The translations under genes were made by a program, and so were the position numbers. Positions 46,167 through 57,100 of a DNA stretch of 64,000 nucleotides are shown here, in pieces; position 1 is the stretch's first letter; every line of letters starts with the position of its first letter. Under the pieces are notes generated by a model, which was given only the letters and a program-made list of their open reading frames with translations, was not told the origin of the DNA and made no database searches. This stretch comes from Tritrichomonas foetus (lineage: Eukaryota > Parabasalia > Tritrichomonadida > Tritrichomonadidae), in NCBI GenBank assembly GCA_001839685.1, contig MLAK01000638.1, positions 1 to 64,000 on the forward strand. The letters are read 5' to 3'.

Positions 46167-47915
46167 ATGATTGGAAAGAAATTTAAAATCACAGGAACAC
46201 TTGGAAGAGGCGCATATGGAACCGTTTACTCAGCCACCGTTATAAATGAGAAAGACGAGTTAAAAAAAGGAGATATTGTTGCCGTCAAAACCATCAGCGC
46301 GTCACGCATTTCAACAGAAAAAGAAAAGCAAAACCTAGACGAGGAAATATCGCTGATGAGGCGGTGCAGCCACCAAAATATTGTAAAATTATATTCTGTG
46401 GAAAAATCCAAATCTCACTTTTTCTTAATAATGGAATATTGTAATGGTGGCGATTTGAGTGGCCTAATTAAAGAAAATCCACAAGGAATTCCAGAACCAA
46501 TAATTAAAATTATTGCACAACAAATTGCTGACGGACTTTTTTACCTTCACAGACATGAAATTGTCCATCGCGATTTAAAGCCACAAAACATACTGTTATC
46601 TAAACCCAAAAACATAGAAATAGAAGAAACTAACACATCAAACCAAACAAACACATCAATTAACACATCAAATCAAATAAACACATCAAAAGAAAGTTTT
46701 GAAAGTGTTGCAAAAATTGCAGATTTTGGTTTTGCTAGATTTCTCAAACCTTTTGATCTTGCTGAAACAATGTGTGGTTCGCCTATGTATATGGCTCCTG
46801 AAATTCAATTTGGACAACGCTACAGTTGGAATGTTGATATGTGGAGTGTTGGTGTTATGCTTTATGAAATGGCGACTGGAAAAAGCCCATTTCCAAATAT
46901 TCGTAGTCAGATTGATCTAGTAAACGAGCTTCAAGAACATGGAAGCCGTGGATACCGTCTTCCTCTTGAAGCAAATGCTTCTCCTGAATTTCGTGACCTT
47001 GTTCAAGCTCTTTTGAAGGTAAATCCAGCAGAAAGGATTTCTTTCGATGATTTTATGACACATCCTTTCTTTGGAAAACATATTGAATCATCTACTTCTT
47101 CTATAAATAGCAATGATTCACTGAGCAACGTGAAAAATCAAAATCAAAGAAAAAATAATAACAAAATTTCTAACAACATTGATGATTTTTGTGTTGATGA
47201 AAGTTTCAATGACAGTGAAAATGAAAATAATAACCAAACAAATCATTCTAATAATAATAATAATAATATTAATAGTAGTATGATAAATAATAACAAAAAT
47301 GATGTTAAGAAGAGTTTAAACCATAAAAAAAGTAAACGGATACCTAAATATTCATTTATCGCTGCTGTTCCAGATGTGAATCAATCACAAGCAGAGTCAT
47401 TTTTAAATGATGCTTATCAATGTGCAAAAGCAATTTCTGAACAATTTGAAGATATTGAAGATGAATATAATGATAAATTCTTGATTTTTGAACTTTCAAC
47501 TATGCTTGTTGAGTTTTTGATTGATTTCTTAAATGAAGAAAGACAACTGAATGATCGATACCCAAAAATTGAAGGAGAAGTTATAGAACTTTCTCATGAA
47601 TTATTGGAAATTGCAGCATCACATGAAAACTCACATCCATCCACTACAGCTTCAAATAAAGTTAAATTTTCAGCGTATCAATTTTTGTATGAAAAAGCTA
47701 ATGAATATGCAAGAGAAGCTGCAATTTTGGAAACAGAATGTGAATCGAGCGATGCTTCTGATAAATATAAAGAAGCACTTGTGATGATTCAGCCACTAGC
47801 ATTTTCATTGCATCATAATCAATCAACAAGAGAAGTCCGTGCACTTTATAAAAACATCTTCGCTCGATATGAACTTGTAAAACAAGATTCTTTTGGTTTC
47901 AATATTGGTTTGTAA
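46167..47915 (+). CDS. Atg1/ULK-like autophagy kinase
   Basis: A 582-residue protein. The kinase domain spans about residues 7-300: GRGAYGTV, VAVK (about K41), HRDLKPQNILL, DFGFAR, CGSPMYMAPEI, DMWSVGVMLYEMATGKSPF and NPAERISFDDFMTHPFF. The catalytic-loop-to-DFG stretch and the GSP activation segment match Atg1/ULK. Residues about 310-395 are Asn/Ser/Lys-rich. From about 395 to 582 there is a helical region (AESFLNDAYQCAKAIS, LVEFLIDFLNEERQL, ANEYAREAAILETE, SDKYKEALVMIQPL) that fits the tandem-MIT C-terminal domain of Atg1 kinases, which binds Atg13-type partners. An unusual ~30-residue Asn/Thr/Ser insert lies between the catalytic loop and DFG. Confidence 0.88.
   Translation: MIGKKFKITGTLGRGAYGTVYSATVINEKDELKKGDIVAVKTISASRISTEKEKQNLDEEISLMRRCSHQNIVKLYSVEKSKSHFFLIMEYCNGGDLSGLIKENPQGIPEPIIKIIAQQIADGLFYLHRHEIVHRDLKPQNILLSKPKNIEIEETNTSNQTNTSINTSNQINTSKESFESVAKIADFGFARFLKPFDLAETMCGSPMYMAPEIQFGQRYSWNVDMWSVGVMLYEMATGKSPFPNIRSQIDLVNELQEHGSRGYRLPLEANASPEFRDLVQALLKVNPAERISFDDFMTHPFFGKHIESSTSSINSNDSLSNVKNQNQRKNNNKISNNIDDFCVDESFNDSENENNNQTNHSNNNNNNINSSMINNNKNDVKKSLNHKKSKRIPKYSFIAAVPDVNQSQAESFLNDAYQCAKAISEQFEDIEDEYNDKFLIFELSTMLVEFLIDFLNEERQLNDRYPKIEGEVIELSHELLEIAASHENSHPSTTASNKVKFSAYQFLYEKANEYAREAAILETECESSDASDKYKEALVMIQPLAFSLHHNQSTREVRALYKNIFARYELVKQDSFGFNIGL
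46629..46692 (+). repeat. in-frame AACACATCAA(A) repeat inside ULK kinase domain
   Basis: Four to five imperfect copies of AACACATCAA-type units separated by AAT/CAA codons. They encode NTSNQ-like repeats inserted in the kinase domain between HRDLKPQNILL and the DFG strand. Reading frame is kept. Confidence 0.8.
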
Positions 47916-48805
47916 GATTTCCATATTTCGAAAAGATTGAAAAGATTTAAAAGATTTGATCATCAAGCCAACATATGAAGTATTCCATAATTAATTATGG
48001 ATTGGAACTACACTAATTATGCGGGATTGTATTAATACATATTAAACTTTATTTATACAAACATATATTATTCTTTGAACTGTATATTAAATTTTCCATT
48101 GTTAAATCACAATAATTAAAGACAATAAAGACGAAACACATATAGTATCATATGATAATTCTTTCATTAGTTACTACTATCATAACAGTGATTATATAAG
48201 TGATTTAAATATCAACTTTGCTATGATTTAGACACAATGAATCAGATGAAAATTCATTTAAATGTTGATTAAAGCTATCAATACTTGTTTAACAAAGCTT
48301 GTTCATAATATTAGATGATAGATCATTGATAAATTGTTACAATATTTCAGCAAATAATAATAAATGAAATATCTCTGAATTATGGTATAAATCTCATAAT
48401 TATCTTTTATATTCAAAATTCAATCAGTAAAGAAAAATTTCCATGGAACATTTGTTCATGATTGGCGGGATTTTTCATAATGGGATATTCTGTCTAGAAT
48501 TTCTTCCTTCTTTATTTCAAAAAAATTTTCCTTTTCACAATTTTAGCGTAAGTCCATCATATTCTCACTTAAAATTAACAAAAAGTATCACAGGCATTTT
48601 AATGTTGTGTGATATTATTCAATTTATTTATGTCAGATCATTCTCCACAAAATAACCATAAAGGGTAATTTTTTTATCTTGAAGGGAAATTTTTCTATGG
48701 TCACAGCAAATAAAGCATTCAAATACCAAACGAACTCGACCCAACATCATTCAAAACAAAAAGTTTTGTCATTTTCATTTTTCGTTTTTCTTTTCTTGTA
48801 TAAAC
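47916..48805. other. AT-rich spacer
   Basis: About 890 bp between two plus-strand genes. A 70-codon plus-strand frame at 48443 is hydrophobic, low in complexity and not convincing. An ACAAAAAGTTTTG motif at 48756-48768, about 40-50 bp before the RRM-gene ATG, may be an inverted copy of the recurrent element. Confidence 0.4.
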
Positions 48806-50524
48806 ATGTCATATTCCAATCTCTACGGTTATAACCCATATCCTTCTGCTCCATATCAATATTTCTCTCAGAACCCGCCATATTCTTACGGTGATGTTTC
48901 ATCAAATCCTTCGAATTCCTCATCATTGAGCGCGAGCGGTGCAGCTCCCCCTCCTAGCGCGCCACCGTCCGCACAGCCATATCCTAGTGCTTATTCTAGT
49001 TCGTTTTCTCCTAGTTATCCATCATCTAATATTTCTAATAATAATAATTATTCTCATAATTACCCCAATAATTATAATAGTAATTATTCTAATCATAGCT
49101 ATCATTCCAATAGTCCCAATTCCAGTAATCCGCCAAATTCTCATTCCAATTCTCATTCAAATTCTCATTCCAGTTCTCATTCAAGTTCTCATCAGGGTGG
49201 CCATAATAGCAGCCACAGAGACTACCCAGGCTATCCTGCCTACCCGGGCTACACCAGCGGTGCATATAATTCTGCATATCCACCTGCCTATAATTCCATG
49301 AATTCCAGTGCGCCTGGTTATCCAGGTTATAGTAATTATAGCTATGGTTCTGGAGGTTCCCACAACCCTGCTGTTAAAAGCACCAACACTCTTTTTGTTA
49401 AGAATTTGCCTTTTGAAATGTCTGTTGAAGAAGTTAAAAAAATGTTCGAAGTTTATGGAGAAATTGCAGCGGTTAAACCACAAATTAAAGAACGTGGAAT
49501 CGCTTTTATCATTTTCTATGACATGAGATCAGCAGAAAGAGCTTATGCTGAGCGTCATGGAACTCAATTTGAGGGAAGGCCGCTTGTTGTTGATTATTCA
49601 ATCAAGAAAAATAATAAAAACAACAGTGGATTTTGTTCTTGTGTTATGGTTGATGTTCTTGAGCCAGCAAATAATTCAAATTCGAATGATTCTAATGAAA
49701 ATAATGAACATAAAAACGAAAATGGAACAGTTGATAAAAATATGAGTTTGAGTCTTGAAACTGTGAGAAATTTCATGACAACTACTTTTGGTGAAATTTA
49801 TAGCATTTATGAACTTTCTCGTGGAAAATTTGCTATTCAATTCTTTGATTTCAGAGGTGCGCAAAATGCTTCTCGTTATGGAGATTCACTTATTATAAAT
49901 AACATGCGTTGTAATTGCTATATAAATGATAATTTACCACCACCACCTGTTCCACCAATGCCTCTTGCCCCTCCTCCTCAACCTGTTCCACCACCACAAG
50001 CTCCACAACAATCTGTTCCTCCTCCACCTGCTCCACAACAACAACAGCAACTTTATCCACCATATAATTCTTACCAAAATGGAACAGCACCAGTAGCTTC
50101 TTATCCACCACAGCAACAACCACAACAAGCCGCTTATTCAGGTTATCCTTCTGCTCCTGCCCAACAATCAATTCAATCACAACCAGTTCAACAAAGTTAT
50201 CAACCACCGCCGCCACCACCACAGCAGCAACAACAACAACAACAACAACAACAGCAACAGCAACAGCAACAGCAACAAGTTCAACAGCCGGTTTATCAAC
50301 AACCAATTCAACAACAACAAGTTCCAAGCTACATGCATTCTCAACCAATCCAACAAATTCCACAACAACAATCCACGAGGGTTTCTTCTGTATTACCTGA
50401 TCAAGTTTCTGGATCTTACAACGATAATTCTGGATCATTGATGTCAGCTGCAAAAACAGATCCATCAATGAAGAATTCTTTAAAGAAACTTCAACTTCTT
50501 CTTGCGTCAAAGAACCCATTTTAA
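48806..50524 (+). CDS. Mei2-like RNA-binding protein with polyQ/Pro tail
   Basis: A 572-residue protein. Residues 1-185 are Ser/Pro/Tyr/Asn/His-rich low complexity. RRM1 spans about 190-275, with RNP2 TLFVKNLPF and RNP1 RGIAFIIFYDMRSAERAY. This matches Mei2-like RRM1, including the DMRSAERA stretch. RRM2 spans about 280-370 (SCVMVDVL ... LETVRNFMTTTFGEIYSIYEL ... GKFAIQFFDFRGAQNAS). Residues 375-530 are Pro/Gln-rich with a run of 18 Gln and a Pro-rich block. The final 45 residues are ordered-looking (SLMSAAKTDPSMKN). Mei2-like proteins bind RNA in regulation of differentiation or meiosis in yeast and plants; the role here is unknown. No third RRM is visible. Confidence 0.88.
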   Translation: MSYSNLYGYNPYPSAPYQYFSQNPPYSYGDVSSNPSNSSSLSASGAAPPPSAPPSAQPYPSAYSSSFSPSYPSSNISNNNNYSHNYPNNYNSNYSNHSYHSNSPNSSNPPNSHSNSHSNSHSSSHSSSHQGGHNSSHRDYPGYPAYPGYTSGAYNSAYPPAYNSMNSSAPGYPGYSNYSYGSGGSHNPAVKSTNTLFVKNLPFEMSVEEVKKMFEVYGEIAAVKPQIKERGIAFIIFYDMRSAERAYAERHGTQFEGRPLVVDYSIKKNNKNNSGFCSCVMVDVLEPANNSNSNDSNENNEHKNENGTVDKNMSLSLETVRNFMTTTFGEIYSIYELSRGKFAIQFFDFRGAQNASRYGDSLIINNMRCNCYINDNLPPPPVPPMPLAPPPQPVPPPQAPQQSVPPPPAPQQQQQLYPPYNSYQNGTAPVASYPPQQQPQQAAYSGYPSAPAQQSIQSQPVQQSYQPPPPPPQQQQQQQQQQQQQQQQQQQVQQPVYQQPIQQQQVPSYMHSQPIQQIPQQQSTRVSSVLPDQVSGSYNDNSGSLMSAAKTDPSMKNSLKKLQLLLASKNPF

Positions 50525-50841
50525 CGAAGAAACGCGTGAATTAGATTCAAAATAATATTTAATTCAATGTGTTGTATGTTCTATTCATTTTAAATGATTA
50601 TTCTAAAGAATTTATTTTTGGAAATTCGATTTTATTTCAATTTTTATTTATTACTTTTTGTGATTTTCGATTTGAAACGAATCAGTTCTTTTCATTTTTA
50701 GCAGTATTACATTTTAATGTGATTTCCTATTATTATTATTATTCATATTTCTTTCACTAATAATGAGAAATAAAAATCTGAAAATAAAATTAAAATCCGA
50801 CTTTATATATTTTTATTTAAAACACAAAAAAATGAAACAAA
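50525..50841. other. AT-rich convergent spacer
   Basis: A short spacer between the 3' ends of the RRM gene and the CARMIL-like gene. It holds a (TAT) run at 50729-50745 and no gene. Confidence 0.4.
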
Positions 50842-53679
50842 TTAGTCATCACATTGATTGACGATTTTATCCATTAAATTTTGAAGAGAAAATTTATCTT
50901 TAATTTGCGCAATTGCTTTTTTATCATCACTTGGAGGCAAAATTTTTCTGGGAAATTCCCACCCACTTCTTTTTCTTTTATCTCTCGAAGCATCATAGTC
51001 AGTATTCCTCCGTTTTGATGAATTTTTGATTGAATCATCATCGCTGTCATCATCAGATAAATTAATGTGCCTATCTTGAACGTAAGATTTCCTTCTCTTA
51101 AATTTTGAATATTTCCTTTGGTTAAAATCATCATTTGATGAAAAATCAAATAATGCTCTTTTCCTCAGTGATTTCTTTGGTGATTTTCTTTGGTCATAAG
51201 TATTAATAGAAATGAATTTATTATTTCTTTTTCGATTCCTTCGATAATCATCGCTGCCACTATCATTACTTTCGTTCGAATCATCGCTATCATAACGACT
51301 TCTTCTTCTTCTTCTTCTTTGTGATTGCTTCTTTCGTCTTGAACTCTGATCGTCATAATCAGAATAAGAATCATCATCACTAGAAAAACGACTTTTCCTT
51401 CGAATTTTCTTATTTTTCTTACTTCTTCTAGAATCATCAGAATCATCACTATCAGAATAATCGTCATTATCATCATCACTATATTTAGAGTTATAATCAC
51501 TACTGTAATTACTTCGACGATTTTTATCATTTGAGCTATTTTTTTCCTTCCATTCTTCTGCTAATTGTGATGAAACATAAGTGGGGAATTTACATTCAAC
51601 ATCAAATAAATACATTTCCATGGTTTTGGTCATTGGATTTGAGTTAAATAAGAAATCTTCACTTGTTTTTCGTCTTTGTTTGGCATTTGACTCTTTTCTT
51701 TTCCTTTTTCGATCATCATACGAATCATCATCGTAATCACCATCATCATTATTACTATAATTACTGTATCTGCTTTTCCTATTTCTTCGATTATCATTAT
51801 TTTCATTTTCATCATCCAAAAAGAAATAAGGATTGTCTTCAGCAAACGTGAGAATGTGTCTTTTAAGTGATTTGATTTTACTTTTCTTTATTTCATTTGC
51901 ATCTTTCATTCTTTTTATTTCGTCGCTTGGCCATTCAATGAAAATCGGATTTGAACGATGCTTCATTCTGGTTAAGAATCCTTGAAACGCGTCAACTGTT
52001 TCAAAACCACATCCTTTGAATGAAATTTTCTCAATTTTCTTATTTGAACTTACTGCTTCAGAAAACAGCTTCATACCTTCATTGGAAATTGCTTGATAAG
52101 ATATATTTAAATATTTTAGATTTCTCATGTCTGGAATTGCATCAAACAGCGGGAAAATAGATGTGCCTAAGTTATAATTTGTATCACCACGAAGAATTAA
52201 AGTTTCTAAACGTGAATCTATACAGAAATCTGTGAATTGTTTAAATAAATTACAATTTTCAGTCGAGAAACATAAACTTAAATCAAGTTCAATTAAATTT
52301 TTCGATCTTTTTAAGAATTTTATAAATTCGCTGGAAATTGGATTGGATGCCCAATCTAGTTTTGAAATGTTTGATGATTTAACACTCGTATAAAATGAAG
52401 TTAATGCATTAATTTCAGAAGAGTCAGCAATGATGTTTCGAATCGAAAGTTTAAAATTATTTTTCCATTTGAATGTAGAAACAGAATGTAAAAATGAAAT
52501 TAAACATCTATTTCCCCATTCAACATTTCGAACATAAAGGGTATGAAGAGTTTCAGGGAAATCTATTGATTGTGAAACAGAAGATGCATAGTTCCCACTT
52601 AAATTCAACATCGTTAAATTTGGCAATCCTGCATGTGCAATGTTTTGCAAAGTGATATCAACATCTAATTCACAACTTTCTAAAGAGAGGCATCGAATGT
52701 CTCGAACTTTATTTAAGAGTAAAGGTATGTTAATATTATATGTGGAGTTAAAACTAATCATAAGTAGATGCGAAGTGATTTCAGTACTTAAAAATTCTTT
52801 GAAAAAGTAATCGTATAGTTTATCTTTAATTGAACCATTCATTGAAATTGATTCCACATTTTTTGATGTACAAAGATCATATAAGGCTGTTACATCTCTT
52901 TCTCGAAGCTTCATATTAGAAAACCCGATATCTTTCAAGTTATTTGCGATTTGATTTGATGTAAGATTTTCTAAGAATTTGGTTAAATTGTTGGTAATTT
53001 TAGTTCCATCGAAATGCAAATGTTTGAAATGTAACTCATCAAAGGTATTCAGCTTATTAAATAAATCAAAATTCGAGAGTGCAGGAAATGTGATTGATTC
53101 TAAATATTTCACTGCGTTCAAACTTTGAAATAAGAATTCAAAATCTTTTTCATCAATTTTTGGTGAAAATTTAGTTTGAGTAAATCGATAACAGACGATT
53201 TTTTCATATTTATCATAAAGATCGCGCGATAGATCGAACTCTTTGTATGCAGACAATGATTTCAATCGAGAAATATAGCCAAAAGCATTTTGTGGGACAA
53301 CTTTTGATGTCAATGATGGGATTGATGCTCTGGCTGCTTCTTCGGGCGTCAAAACACGCTGGATTAAATCGCCAAGCTTGCTGATTATGATGGCGTTTTC
53401 ATATGAATGAAAACGCATCTGCCCGTCTCCGAAGAATAATCCGATTATTTCGTCCGCTATTTCGACGTTCACCAAGTCGACCCAGTAAAAGCATCTCGAA
53501 ATTTTCGGTTTGTTCGCGACGGTATATAAAATAACGCTAATATTTGTAATTATTAAAATTCGATTTTCTGTTTTTGCATTTGTGTCGTTGTATTTGGTCA
53601 CTTCACATGAATGAATAACTGCGAGTTTCAGCCTCTTTGTTTCAGCCACCGCTGCTGCGATGGCTTCTCTTGTTTGCAT
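50842..53679 (-). CDS. CARMIL-like leucine-rich-repeat protein with SR/Asp-rich tail
   Basis: 945 residues from the ATG reading MQTREAIAAAVAET. Residues about 10-125 are a PH-like domain of the CARMIL type (NRILIITNISVILYTV ... CFYWVDLVNVEI). Residues about 165-625 are some 15 leucine-rich repeats (LTMLNLSGNYA, NLIELDLSLC, NLKYLNISYQ, IEKISFKGCG). This order is that of CARMIL, which binds capping protein and regulates actin at the cell edge. Residues 625-945 are Arg/Ser/Asp-rich, with runs such as RRRRRSRYDSDDSNESNDS. A capping-protein-interaction motif is not recognisable there, though a short ordered end is present (LPPSDDKKAIAQIKDKFSLQNLMDKI). Upstream codons to 53754 have no ATG. Confidence 0.82.
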   Translation of the reverse strand: MQTREAIAAAVAETKRLKLAVIHSCEVTKYNDTNAKTENRILIITNISVILYTVANKPKISRCFYWVDLVNVEIADEIIGLFFGDGQMRFHSYENAIIISKLGDLIQRVLTPEEAARASIPSLTSKVVPQNAFGYISRLKSLSAYKEFDLSRDLYDKYEKIVCYRFTQTKFSPKIDEKDFEFLFQSLNAVKYLESITFPALSNFDLFNKLNTFDELHFKHLHFDGTKITNNLTKFLENLTSNQIANNLKDIGFSNMKLRERDVTALYDLCTSKNVESISMNGSIKDKLYDYFFKEFLSTEITSHLLMISFNSTYNINIPLLLNKVRDIRCLSLESCELDVDITLQNIAHAGLPNLTMLNLSGNYASSVSQSIDFPETLHTLYVRNVEWGNRCLISFLHSVSTFKWKNNFKLSIRNIIADSSEINALTSFYTSVKSSNISKLDWASNPISSEFIKFLKRSKNLIELDLSLCFSTENCNLFKQFTDFCIDSRLETLILRGDTNYNLGTSIFPLFDAIPDMRNLKYLNISYQAISNEGMKLFSEAVSSNKKIEKISFKGCGFETVDAFQGFLTRMKHRSNPIFIEWPSDEIKRMKDANEIKKSKIKSLKRHILTFAEDNPYFFLDDENENNDNRRNRKSRYSNYSNNDDGDYDDDSYDDRKRKRKESNAKQRRKTSEDFLFNSNPMTKTMEMYLFDVECKFPTYVSSQLAEEWKEKNSSNDKNRRSNYSSDYNSKYSDDDNDDYSDSDDSDDSRRSKKNKKIRRKSRFSSDDDSYSDYDDQSSRRKKQSQRRRRRRSRYDSDDSNESNDSGSDDYRRNRKRNNKFISINTYDQRKSPKKSLRKRALFDFSSNDDFNQRKYSKFKRRKSYVQDRHINLSDDDSDDDSIKNSSKRRNTDYDASRDKRKRSGWEFPRKILPPSDDKKAIAQIKDKFSLQNLMDKIVNQCDD

Positions 53680-54124
53680 CTCAGATTTTACCGCTCCAAT
53701 TTTAATGCTTTTTGTGTGTATATTTGTTTGTCTAAAAATTTTTTGAATTCCCACAGAAATTTGATTAATCAGAATTCGGTTACTGGTTAGGGAATAACGC
53801 CCCTAAATGGATTAATATGTATATTAGAATTGTAATTAATATGAGAATAAATAATAATAATCCTTTATATTTAATACAAATCATTTCGATTATTTTTCAT
53901 TACCTAAAATTTGAGATATCAATGATATAAAATTTTGCAGTTTTCGATTTGTCAGATTTTTCATTTGATCAGTTTTTGATAACTTTTTGAATAACAATCA
54001 TAATTTCAATGAAAAAACTTTTTGAATCACCATAACTTTAGTTTTACTTTTTATATTGTTATCTGTTCATTTTCGGTGAATATTTTTTCAATACATAATC
54101 GGTCTTGTATTTCAAGTTTTACTG
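53680..54124. other. divergent promoter region
   Basis: About 445 bp between the divergent CARMIL-like and surface-protein genes. Two AACTTTTTGA copies lie on the right, listed separately. Confidence 0.45.
53991..54027 (+). promoter_or_regulatory. two tandem AACTTTTTGA elements upstream of the surface-protein gene
   Basis: Copies at 53991-54000 and 54017-54026 in sense orientation, about 98-134 bp upstream of the 54125 ATG. Confidence 0.45.
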
Positions 54125-57100
54125 ATGCTGCCACTCTTCACAATTTTCATCGCGTTATCAGAATCGAAATGGGATTATTACTGTATCGAAAACATAAAAA
54201 ACTCTTTTTGCTCCGAAAAGCATCCAAATTTTGAAACAATATCTGCCAGCTCGATATCACAGATTCATCTCCAAAAAGACAGCCAAAATAATGCTTACGT
54301 ATCTCTAAATCAGGTTTCTGTCAATTTAGACAATTTTTTAACCAAGAAAGAATTAATCATTGATGGAAATGGAAAAAGTACTTTACACATTTCAACATCA
54401 TCAATCATGAAAAATGACATGAAGGTTACCCTTAAAAATATAAATATTAACTGCAATTCGTTAAATATTGTGTTTAAACATTTGATTTTAGAAAACGTAA
54501 CTTTCACCCAAAATCAAATTTCTATTAAAACAGGGACATTTTCATGTTGGGATTCAAAATCATTAAAATCAATAAAATCGGTTGAAACTGAAACTTTAGA
54601 ACTATCGATTGATGAAACTTCAGAAATTCAAACTTTTTTTACTGTAATTGAAAGCAAAACAAAATATTCACATGATGTTCCTCAAATTTACATTAAAAGT
54701 TCAGTCAATTGTGATTTAATATTTGGCATTAAATATATTGAATTTCAATATCAACAGCTTCTTTCTAATATAAATTCAACTTTAAAAATATTTTCAAATG
54801 CTTTCCCTTTTATTCAAATTGATGTCTGTGAAAGTGAAATTAATTTGATGTGTCATTCAAACTTATCACCTAATTCTTTATTAACTCCAGTTTTAAGTGC
54901 ATTTGATAGTAAAATCAATCTTTATGGATCAAAATGGCCGACACATCCAAGAAAAATAGGTTATCATTGGGAAATTGACGGATTTCATGATGACAATGAG
55001 AGAAAAATGTGGGCTAGATTAATCACAAATTCCAATATTTCTATTTTCGGAAAGAATATTCCAATATCAATACAAAGTGAAGAGAATTTACTTGTTTTTG
55101 CTGAATCTATTGATTGTGGAATTACAGGAACAATAGTAGTGAATTCTCCGAATGATGAAATCAAAAGAAAAGCTAAAGGAAGAGTCAAATTTCATGTAAA
55201 TCAAATTTCAGTATATAATGGAAAAGTTCAAACACTCAGGGATTTTATTAATCAGACACAAAATGCTCCAAACGAAATAAAAATGTTAAATATTCGCGAT
55301 AAAAAGATTTCATTGATTCTTACTAAATGTACAAATACTAGTTGTATTTCAAGTCAAACAAAAATGATATGTAAATCAATAGAAAACTATGATGATGAAT
55401 TTGATAATCCAGTTTTTTTGGAAGAAAATGGAACAATAGATTTAAATATTTATCATAATTATAATATAGTTTTTAGAAAATTATATCAAATTTTGAATCC
55501 TCCACCATTAACGAACTATTATTTAACAAACGGCGATTATAACTATTCGGCCATTCTAGATTATGCTTTAGGTATTTTAACAAATTGTTTATCAAATCCT
55601 CTGTCAGTTTTACAACAACTTAAGTCATTTTCAAATGTAATTTCAAGTGTTAATGATTTTGAAACATCTGGATATCATAATATTACCATTAAACGCAATG
55701 ATTTTCTTTATTCCTTATTCTATAATTCCCTTCGAATGTCAAAAAATTTAGTTTGTTCCAAAGATTTACTCGATAACAACCAATGGAATGTAAAATTCGA
55801 GAACTATACAATGGATAAAGCGAATCCATATCTTACTTTTTCTCACTCAAATTTTGATTTTAAAACATTTGTTGAAGAAATAGATGAAATGAATTGTTTA
55901 ACAACATCAATTGATGGTCCAGATTCGGCATTTGAAGCTCTTATCTATGCAGAAGATGATAGAATTTCTAGTTATACTTCATTTTTAGATGATGCAATTT
56001 TTTATTTTTTAGGTAAAAGAAATTTAAAGAATATAAAATCATCATTATACAATTCAGAGTCCAAAAATATTATAATTATTACAACAAATGATTTCCCACA
56101 ACCAATAAATTTGGAAAATATCAGAGAAGATGCCAATGTTTTAATTGTCGGATTGAGCATTTCACTAATTGAAAATTTAGTGAGTTTTAATGGCAGTTAT
56201 TCTGACTTTAATTTTACTAAATATATGCCCAAAATGAACATTAAGCATAAAAAGCTTGAAAGCTTAGGAGTTATTTTTGGAAATATCGAAAATTCGGAAA
56301 TAAATGTCAACAATTTCTACAGTTTATTAAATACTTTCACAAATCCAAACATTAGAATAAATGCAAACAACATTGTGACTGATATAGATACCTTCCAATC
56401 AATAAAAGAAATCAAAAAAGAAGACACAAAAGAAAACCCATTTGAAAATGTAATTCTATTCCCTGCATCACTGAAACCTCCATCATTTCGAAACATTAAA
56501 GAATTGCAATTTATTAATGATTCCTGGAATCTTTTCTTTCCAAATTCTTCTATCAATGTTGACTATTCACTCATTAAGAAAAAACTCTATTTAATGACTG
56601 ATATTGATCAACAATTTATTATTTCAGCATATACAAGTCACATAAAGCCCATCAATATAGGTTATGATATTGGTTTAGACAAAAATTTATCATCATTTCC
56701 AAGTATTCCTCTTCTTGAAAAAAATGAGAGAGTCAACAGAGATTATGAAAAAGGAAATCCATCCACTTTTGATGTGTCCAAAATTGTTTCTTCTAAGCTT
56801 TTAGAATACTTTAACTCGAATCTTACCAAAGTCATAAGATTTGAAGGTGATTGGGGAAATGTCACATATATGGATGAAAATCATGGTAAAGATACCATCT
56901 ATATAAAAACATATTCATCGACTTTAGAAATTGAAAATTTACCTTCTCTGATAAATGTTTTTAATGATATTGATTTTCTTTCCCAAGATTTAATCACATT
57001 TACAAGATTTCCAGAAAATATAGATATACAAAAACCACTTCTAATAAATCGGCATAAAACATTGAGTGTTCCAAAAAATGCGAACCTTTTGTTTTCCAAC

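Noticed and set aside
48443..48655. 70-codon plus-strand ORF before the RRM gene
   Set aside because: It is hydrophobic with low complexity, lacks a promoter motif and resembles spacer translation.
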